A DNA stretch of 64,000 bases from the NCBI RefSeq assembly GCF_010093535.1, contig NW_022985174.1, positions 1,257,630 through 1,321,629 on the forward strand, written 5' to 3'. Origin of the DNA: Lindgomyces ingoldianus (Eukaryota > Ascomycota > Dothideomycetes > Pleosporales > Lindgomycetaceae). Of the stretch, positions 57,024 through 64,000 are shown piece after piece. Below the pieces are notes generated by a model. The model worked only from the letters and a program-made list of their open reading frames with translations, ran no database searches and was not told the origin of the DNA. A program made the position numbers and the translations under genes. Numbering within the stretch: the first letter of the stretch is position 1; every line of letters starts with the position of its first letter.

Positions 57024-59738
57024 TTAAATATTAACTTTGATTGTGGAGGCTAACAGAGAGAACCTAGCACAGCATGCATTCATCAAAGCGATTAGATCTT
57101 TGGTTTTTGATGAGAATAGCGCTTTCGCTAATTCTTCTAGTCGTAGTTTTCGGTGTTTGGGTTTACTCCCACTATCACCAGTGACTCGGTAGTTTCCATG
57201 TTGTGACTTCGTTGCAAGATGAAGCGCTGGATTCAAGTCACCTTGCAAATGGAGAAGCCTCTTGTTGATATCTTGCTCGAGGAAACGCTCTAAGAGGTCT
57301 CTGGCCTACGCTGGTTGTCTTATCGCCCTCTCATCTTGCACGAGGAGATGAAAGGCCGACTGACAAAATCTTGGGCTACCTAGAATCCCTACAGCTTGGC
57401 CGCAGCGAGTCCCGTCTCAGAACCATTGAAACCTTGCTTTTGGGATGGCGAATCCCTCCGCTGCTAGTTACCTAAGTGAAGAGAATATTGCTTGAGGCTA
57501 GATTCGATTGCCTTCGTGAAGGCGCGTTTTCCGCCAAATTCCCAATCGAGTGCTTTCACGTAACCTGAAGCGCCTTTTTCATGCAGAGCCTTTATAATCT
57601 CATTTTTGCCAACGAAAATCTCAAGCATATGAAGTTAACCTTGCCACGAAAGCTATAAACATGTTCTCCAAATCCAATCGATGATTTGATGAATCTCCTT
57701 GCATTCTCATGTCAATGAACGCTATGGATGTTGAACAGGTCCAAAGGCCGAGCGCCATTGATGGCAAATTTGAATAATCGAAGGTTTGGTCTGTGGTCTT
57801 GATTGTATTTTTAGCTAGTAAGGCTCTCATAGAGTAGATCGGGCATATCCACAATGTAAACCTCGGCCGTAAAGCCAAGAGTAGTGACTACGATATGTTC
57901 CTGCCATAGGGTCCAAGGAGAGTTCCAGAAAGTTCTTCACGGCCTGCATATCTTTCTTTCCCACTCCTCGATGGAGTGGAGTTCCACTACTAAAGACAAG
58001 CTCAGGAGAAGTTCCTTCAACCGTGCTCGGAAGGTGGCTAGAAAGAGGTATGGGTTATCCTCTTTTCTTAAAAAGAGCTTCGTTCATGTGGAGTCTCCCC
58101 TCCATCAAAAGCACAGAAGAAATGGTGCAGTGTTTGTTTCTCATCGTCTGCTAGGCAGGGGTCCGCTCACGACGGAGGTGACTTTCACGGACCCGAGTAT
58201 CACATCATGCTAGCGGGGTTTCCTTTTCCGGACTAAGGTGACAGTTTCCATTGGCACCCTTGTTGATTCGCGTGTGGGCAAGGCTAGCCATTCCCTTTGC
58301 CACAAGCGACGTGTAATGCCAAAACATCGGTGTTGAGCTTTGAATTAATCGCGACCCGTTTACTCTTAACGTTGTCCATTATAAGCATCCGAACTAGGGC
58401 TTCATCCTCCAATTCAAAGGTCATGAGTTTGCCACGTTGCGTCGCCAGCTTGTCAAAGTTTGACCATATTTCAAGATGTTTAATGCCTCCAAAAAAATCA
58501 ATTTTGAATTCGCAGTGCTTGGTGATAACGCTACTTGTATATGGGTTTCCATGTGACTTGGGATGTGCTAGCGAAGATTGTGGACCATAACATGCGGACC
58601 CGTACCCCACACTAAGATCTGCACTGGTGGGTCTTCCTTCATTTCAACAGAGCATGGGTAGGCTGTAACATCTATGGTGGGAGAACTGGAGCTAGGCTCA
58701 TTATCATAAGACTCCGGCCAAGAACCCAAAGCCTTGAACTTTTTGCAGCTCTTCTGCATACATGGGTACGAATGAAGCGGAGATTGTTCATCGAAGCACC
58801 AAACTCAACGATTTTAATGCAGCAAGAACGGTTACACGGATATTTGCCTCCTTTTCCTCCAGAAACGACATCGAACAAGAGAGTTGATCCATATCCATGA
58901 GGAACTGCTGTTGCAGATGAGGAGGATAAAATCGGAATCTATGGAACTGTACGCAGTAACTGGGTCATGGCTGGTGTGGCTCTCACCTTATTATGAATAC
59001 GGATAATTTGTTCGTACTGAATGATAGATGAATCGCCTAGATAATGTAAGGTCGAATTCATATGAACTATCTACGCCTCCGTCTCGTGATCAGTTCAGAA
59101 GCTATGTGACCAAAAGAATCAGCGGCCTACTCTCGCCCCAATATCCATGTAAAAAGGCCTTTTCAAGCTTCGAATTGTATGGTCAGCCTGCAAACAGTGA
59201 TCAAACACTTTAGCTAGCGGGTACTCTCCCTTGCGTTGATTTTCAGATGCCCCGGTTCTCGCAGCACACTGGACTAAATCATTTAGCTTCAGTTCCATGA
59301 TATCACCCACTCTGTCTGTGCCGTTCCCTAGAGTATTGAACAATCTTTTAAACTCTTTCTTGGAAAACTCGAAAGGGGTTTCCCCGTCAAGAAACACTCG
59401 CTAGTCGAGGAGGCCTATGAATAGACGTCAGCATTAAATGCCAAGTTCCGCGGGGACTCCCTGCTATATTCTGGTGGAACCCATGGCCGAGTCAATAATG
59501 AAATAACTATGCTTCTATTATCTCCATCAGGAACAATATATTTCTGGTCATTTGAATGAAAATTCACATCTAGCGTAGGGGAACCGAAATCACTCAGTTT
59601 CACCACGAATACGTCCCCTTCTCTTGGAAATATAATGTAACTTTGCAAGGGGTGTCGCATTCCTGGTACAGAAACCTTCCTTTCCTGTGCCTCAACAGCC
59701 CCTAATACTACCTTCACTATAGCTCCTACTGCCTTCAC
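57024..59738 (-). pseudogene. Decayed protein kinase-ankyrin gene
   Basis: Minus-strand blocks in 5'-to-3' order. 59738-59415 reads VVKLSDFGSPTLDVN, then RPWVPPEYSRESPRNLAFNA and DVYS: a kinase DFG and a P+1/APE-like segment with ADVYS. The frame then stops; 59397-59119 continues in another frame with VFLDGETPFEFSKKEFKRLF, which matches the usual continuation (ADVYS..GLL.WE..xDGETPF). Ankyrin scraps follow: LALHVACGKGN with INKGANGNC..ETPLA in a shifted frame (about 58340-58190), and LLHLQGDLNPALHLATKSQHGN (about 57260-57180). Stops and shifts separate the blocks. The N-lobe of the kinase is missing where repeat copy B begins. Kinase plus ankyrin architecture is typical of fungal non-self/NLR-like genes. 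Confidence 0.75.
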
Positions 59739-59892
59739 TATATCCCCTTAGCCATTGCCATAGCCCTCACTGCCCTTGCCATCATAGATGTAAATAAATA
59801 CTCTGCAACAGAGCACTTAGACTGAGAACAATACATTTCACTTCATCAGCTCTCTACATAGCTGCATGCTTACACCACCTATCTATTTCCAA

Positions 59893-60033
59893 CAAGGGGC
59901 ACGAGTTATAAGAGGAGTCATGTATTGTGAGCTGAGGGTCTGAGGAGCTATATAGTCTATGTAATATAGTTGGATACCAATCCAAGGTTGATTGGGCAGC
60001 CCGTCGTAGAGCCCCCTGGCTTACATATAAGGA
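59893..60033. repeat. Interspersed LTR-like repeat, copy B
   Basis: This is the partner of the repeat at 29042-29178, about 141 bp, same orientation. It lies exactly where the kinase pseudogene at 57024-59738 loses its N-lobe, so an insertion or repeat-mediated deletion may have cut that gene. No inverted ends or target duplication were found by eye. Confidence 0.6.
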
Positions 60034-60609
60034 TTTTCTCTGCCTTATATCTCCATGGATAATGTTGCAATGGTAGGCAATGTCTAAGTCCTCAGTGATG
60101 TCAAAGTGGAGTCACCTTCTTGTCCCATATATGAGTTGTTTTAAGCCTAGTTTTAGGCAAGTATCCTGTATGCTAATTATTCTAGAATTAAACATAGTCA
60201 TTGCATCAAGTTTTTACCCATACGGGGACGGCTCCCAACATAGACCTAGCAGACCACAATGCATTTGCGACCTCGTATAAATGGACCGAGGCGGTAGAGG
60301 AGATTGGACATGACTTCGAGAAAGCTTTGGCCCGTCTGTAGGCTACTCAGCTAGACGCATTTCAGGGCGACGGCATGTCTTCTCAGCAGGGTTTTCATGC
60401 ACGGTAGTAACTAAAAGCCTGGCCTTATGGGCGAGGAAAGATGCTCCGTGGCTACCGTCTGCCTCTATTGCTGGGTGGTCGAAGTGATGGAGACGTTCTG
60501 GTTCCTTATGTGCTAGGTCGGGTTCAACGAAGTGCAGGGTTGCAATAAAAGGAAACATGGCACATCCGCTGTAGAGATACTTGCGTTGTTAGCAGTCCGT
60601 ATGCTATTC
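60034..60609. other. Gene-free stretch between two pseudogenes
   Basis: A 71-codon minus frame at 60343-60558 (contains PERLHHFDHPAIEADGSHG) is protein-like but isolated. It may be another relic. No other feature. Confidence 0.3.
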
Positions 60610-61650
60610 AATGTTGAGAGACTGCACTCGTTCGGATTTGTCGTACGTTAAGAGCTAGAACATTGAAGGCTGGACCTAGGAGACAGTTCAATGATGGTCT
60701 CGGCGGTCTCTCGCCCATCCGAGCACGGATACAGTTTGCAGAAGCTCTAAATGCGGAGATAATGTCTAACAAATCAATAGTAGAAGATATTAAACTGGCT
60801 AAAGGGCCGTATAAATCTATCTAGATTCTAATAATAGCAGACCAACTGAGATCCACAAGTCTCCAAGGAGATGCCTCTACGCAGACGCTGGCTTGGGCTA
60901 CTACTCTATCCATGAAGGTCCCGAGAGACACCACCAAAGTACTAGACATTGACCGAGGTTCGAAAGGTTCAGCGAGGAGAGGTCTTAGAATATACTTACC
61001 TTGTGGTTAAGCTGAAGAGAAGGATGTCTTCATTGAAAGGAAGGAATATGGCGCATCAATCGCTAATTACAAAACATTTTCAATCACGCTCCGTCCCGAT
61101 ACACTGACCCGTTTTCTGCAACGGTTTTCGCAAACTAAGAAACCCCAAATACTACATTGCTTGGAATACATTGAAGATCCCGAGAGGGCACGTTTTGGCT
61201 TCATATTTCAGATATCTTCTCCACGAGTTTCGGTAATCGTCTCCTAAGACTTTAGGCCAGATCATCGAATCTTACCCTAAACCTCCGCTACTGGAGCACC
61301 GCATCGCCATTGCAACAAGAATTACAAGCACACTATCTGCATTTCACTGTGTAGGTGACTTCATGAGGAATTAGCGCCTCGCAGTACAGTGATCGGCTAA
61401 GCAAACTGTGATCAGCGCCGATTCGATCTAAGGAGTTATTATGTCCTAGGATTCCCGTACTCGAGACCAGACAATCACGAAGGCACTTCTTCCGAACAAA
61501 AAGGCATTCAGGGAAACGAAGAGGCCTTGATAAGCCTATGCCCGCACATGGAATCCCAGTGGTACTGGCCCGCCTTGCGGTGTTGCAGGCGTTTTATGTT
61601 CATGATCTTGGGTGTATCCTGTTAGAGATCGGTCTTTGAAGACGACTAAC
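60610..61650 (+). pseudogene. Decayed kinase-like gene of the fungal non-self recognition type
   Basis: A plus-frame run from about 60660 reads RQFNDGLGGLSPIRARIQFA, then after stops ADQLRSTSLQGDASTQTLAW. From 61017 a clean block of about 75 codons reads DVFIERKEYGASIANYKTFS and PQILHCLEYIEDPERARFGF. These match the pattern 'VLVEWK.Y ... xLxCxGYxxDP...FGFxF' of kinase-like proteins in fungal heterokaryon-type loci. Next come LLEHRIAIATRITSTLSAFH and finally HDLGCILLEIGL followed by TGA (about 61605-61647), where family members have W, the kinase 'YSLGxVLLEIGLW' segment. At least four stops or shifts break it. Confidence 0.7.
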
Positions 61651-62247
61651 CAACTTATGGGGTCCCAAGTGTCGAAATGACCATGCGAGGTGGTCCAGAA
61701 AACTACAGAGTCTCTGAAGCGAGCTTCGGGGTCGCATGGTAAAACATTTGAAGAAGTAACTCGGATCTGCTTGGAAGTAAGTCCTATCTAGGACGGAGCG
61801 AACCAAACCCAACTGTTGATTTTTGCTGGGATATACTAGGAAAGTTAGAATCTCTGCAAGGTTAAACAGTAGTAATTTTTGATGCACGTGCCCGAAGTTG
61901 TATGCGATGTCCCTTTCAATCTCTCGACGTTGCTCATTCCTCATCATTGATACATTTTTTGCGTCCCTGCCCCCCTGGTTTGCTCTATGAAGTTCAAGTT
62001 TCGATATATCTTCCAGTTTCTCTATAAAATCTGCTCATGAGTATTTAAGCCGGAACAAATGAGAGAGGGAAGGCTGATGTAGAAATAACACGTATCGCTC
62101 GAGCCAATATCTGTACAGGGCAACAGAAAACGTGTCTAAGGTATGCGTAAGACGAAGACATGCGGTTTTCGTTTCATTTCAGTACTATCCTGAAAAAACA
62201 TAACAAGTACTTCATAAAACGCTGGGGTATAATCATCAACCTCAGCA
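61651..62247. other. Gene-free stretch after the kinase pseudogene
   Basis: Probably the decayed 3' end of the preceding pseudogene, then 3' flank of the minus-strand gene ending at 62248. A 115-codon minus frame (61600-61947) overlaps the pseudogene and has no domain. Confidence 0.35.
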
Positions 62248-63672
62248 TCATGATCCACCAGCACCCCCAGCACCCTCAGAAGCCGCTAGCTCTATTATCT
62301 GCCTGATAGTCTCACGCTTCTGCTTTTCTCCAATGATCATGCACATAGCCGTAGCTACAATGACTTGGTACAAAGTCGTCTTCTTCGTCCCATGTACTTG
62401 CTCCAACAACTCTTCTTCATCAGGTTCTCTATCCCCTCCAGCTTTTCTTATATGGCCCTGGACATGCGTTTGTGGCAGGGAAGCAGGGACGTACTCCGAC
62501 AACAGACGCCATATTGCGCCGTCGTAGAGCTCTAGGATGCCGTGCTTCTTTGCTGCGATCGAGGAAGTGTATTTGCCGAGACACACCTCAGGTTGAGGAC
62601 TTGGGTCGTCGAGTTTTTCGTCTCTCGGCACTGGGAGTCTAGCCACTAGCTTCAGATGGTTAAAATGGAGCCATGCACCACATCTTCGGCTCTCTCTGAC
62701 CGTACCAGTGCCCTTCCAGAAGAAGTCGATACCCGCGTAATGGAAGTGATATCGGCGCGGATCTCGCGATAAAGGTGATGTCCATTTCAGGTACACCACC
62801 TCGTCTGCTCGCGCTGGGACATGGGGCTCTTTCACCGCAATAGTATTGGGCATTGTATCCTTCTCTAAGACAGCTGGAACAATTGGATCACGACTCGCCT
62901 CTTCGATGTTGTCGGGATCTGGGCTAACCCCCGCCTTCCGTGCAGCTTTTACGCCGTGCACGTAGCGCTTGCCGGTTTCGCCCCAGAGACGCCACGTGCG
63001 GACTTTGTATCCCTTTAGCTTTCTGTCGTCGGCTTTCAATGCCTTTCTATCGCCACCGTTGTGTCGCCAGCATACGACACCTCTGGGGTCGAGCACGCCT
63101 GGTGTTGCGATAGATGGGCCAAGTTGTATTTTCCATGTTCGCCAGAAGAGCGACGTGTGGATTAAAACAGCGGGGTGGGAATGCTTTGAGTTTCCAATGT
63201 AGAGTACACGGGGTGGGTCGTGGAAGGCAAGGTATGGAGTGTGGAGGAAGAAGGAACCATCGTCCGCGGCTGAGGGTGAGGGTGAGGGCACTTTACCCTC
63301 GGCTTCTCGCTTTCTTCTCCGTTTTTCCTTACATTCTTTGATGGTTGGACCGAAGCGACGTTCTTTGGTCGAATCGACAGATGTGGAGATGCACTTGTGC
63401 GATTCTTTCTCGTGGTAGATGTGGTATGTGGACCGTAGTTCTTTCCCTCGAAGAGAAGCATCAGAATTCTTCGACGGCGTAATTGACGCTTGGAATTGCG
63501 TCGCTCTCAGCTCATCAAGTGGCGGTTCTGACAAGGGTGATGCGGGATGAGGCTGTCCATTTGCTCAGTCTCTCTGCAAACTGGCCAAGTCTTCAGAAGA
63601 ATTGCGGGTGCTTACCCTAGATTTCGGCTCATCACCTAAGATGTGACGAGTGCTTACAGCAGGCACGGCCAT
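62248..63672 (-). CDS. Conserved-looking protein of 453 residues, function unknown
   Basis: Two exons: 63672-63616 (MAVPAVSTRHILGDEPKSR) and 63552-62248; the donor is GTAAGC, the acceptor GGACAG, with a CTGAG branch. Without the first exon the long frame has only a TTG start, so the ATG exon is needed. Features: a Lys/Arg/Glu-rich stretch (KECKEKRRRKREAEGK, about 90-105), a compact domain with HTPYLAFHDPPRVLYIGNSK and WKIQLGPSIATPGVLDPRGV, a second block YHFHYAGIDFFWKGTGTVRE, and a C-terminal hydrophobic helix (TTLYQVIVATAMCMIIGEKQ) before AASEGAGGAGGS. No catalytic motif is evident. It is intact despite lying next to decayed DNA. Unknown family; confidence is for the gene, not for a function. 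Confidence 0.7.
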
Positions 63673-64000
63673 AGCTTCGTACGCAGCATGTCCGGTGAGC
63701 TTGAGAAGTGAGGTTGTCGAAAGGACTCGCCCATCTCCACCTTCTTAACTTTAATCTCATGGTGGGGAGACAGGATGAAGCAGCGAGTCACTTCACATTG
63801 TAACGCCAAGGAGTCGCTCAGCCTCCACAGAGCTCGTGTTAAAAGTAGATCGATCCGGCCCGACCTTTTTTCCGTCCCGTGGTGTTGCTTTTTATCGACA
63901 TGTGGTTAGCGAGACTCTGCTATTGGTTAGTCAGAGAGGACAAGCAATGGGAAGAAAAAGACGCATGAAAAGGGATGTACGAGGCGGACAGGAGGCAGAC
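63673..64000. promoter_or_regulatory. 5' flank of the 453-residue gene
   Basis: 328 bp to the window edge. No distinct promoter motif was recognised. Confidence 0.3.

Noticed and set aside
1..64000. CRISPR arrays, tRNA and rRNA genes, bacterial-type operons
   Set aside because: None seen. No tRNA T-arm (GGTTCGAAT-type) with a matching acceptor stem was found, and the genes are eukaryotic with introns. A tRNAscan-type search would settle the tRNA question.

Overview
The window is nuclear DNA of a filamentous ascomycete. Genes carry short introns (about 45-160 nt) with GTRNGY-type donors and CTRAY branch sites. The set includes a Nup98-Nup96 precursor with GLEBS, AzgA, MCU and a PL3 pectate lyase. 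My inference is Leotiomycetes/Helotiales; this rests on family flavour, not on a search.

Layout. 1-10.3 kb is a gene-poor, TA-rich, stop-rich repeat compartment. It has a retroelement RNase H scrap, an Arg/Ser/Asp-rich decayed coding stretch, a decayed minus-strand gene, and two short hAT-type elements (6006-6599 and 7845-8458) with 21-bp inverted ends and 8-bp target duplications. One element still holds a piece of the hAT dimerisation domain. 10.35-25 kb is dense conserved housekeeping: nup145 (-), a centrin cdc31 (+), the complex I 51-kDa subunit (-), a small unknown gene (+) and an AzgA purine permease (-). At 25.76-27.27 kb lies a two-lesion pseudogene of a fungal domain family, with an apparent internal domain duplication. 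27.36-28.55 kb is a degenerate tandem array, followed by more gene-empty DNA with an LTR-like repeat that recurs at 59.9 kb.

30.5-54.8 kb is again gene-rich: a secreted PL3 pectate lyase (-), the mitochondrial calcium uniporter (+), poly(A)-binding protein (-), a 1348-residue Pro/Ser-rich coiled-coil protein of unknown role (-), fructose-1,6-bisphosphatase (-), an 86-residue small protein (-), and two tandem Pro/Ser-rich unknowns (+). 54.8-62.2 kb is a second decayed zone. It holds the wreck of a protein kinase plus ankyrin-repeat gene (-) and, beyond a repeat, the wreck of a second kinase-like gene (+). The class resembles the kinase/ankyrin proteins of fungal non-self recognition. A 453-residue unknown protein closes the window (-).

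The intact genes are unrelated functionally: nuclear transport, spindle pole duplication, respiration and mitochondrial calcium, mRNA metabolism, gluconeogenesis, purine uptake, and pectin degradation. No intact novel multigene system was found. The most interesting material is in the decayed compartments. Exon structures were built by eye from splice motifs and frame continuity; all reported spliced models keep frame from start to stop.
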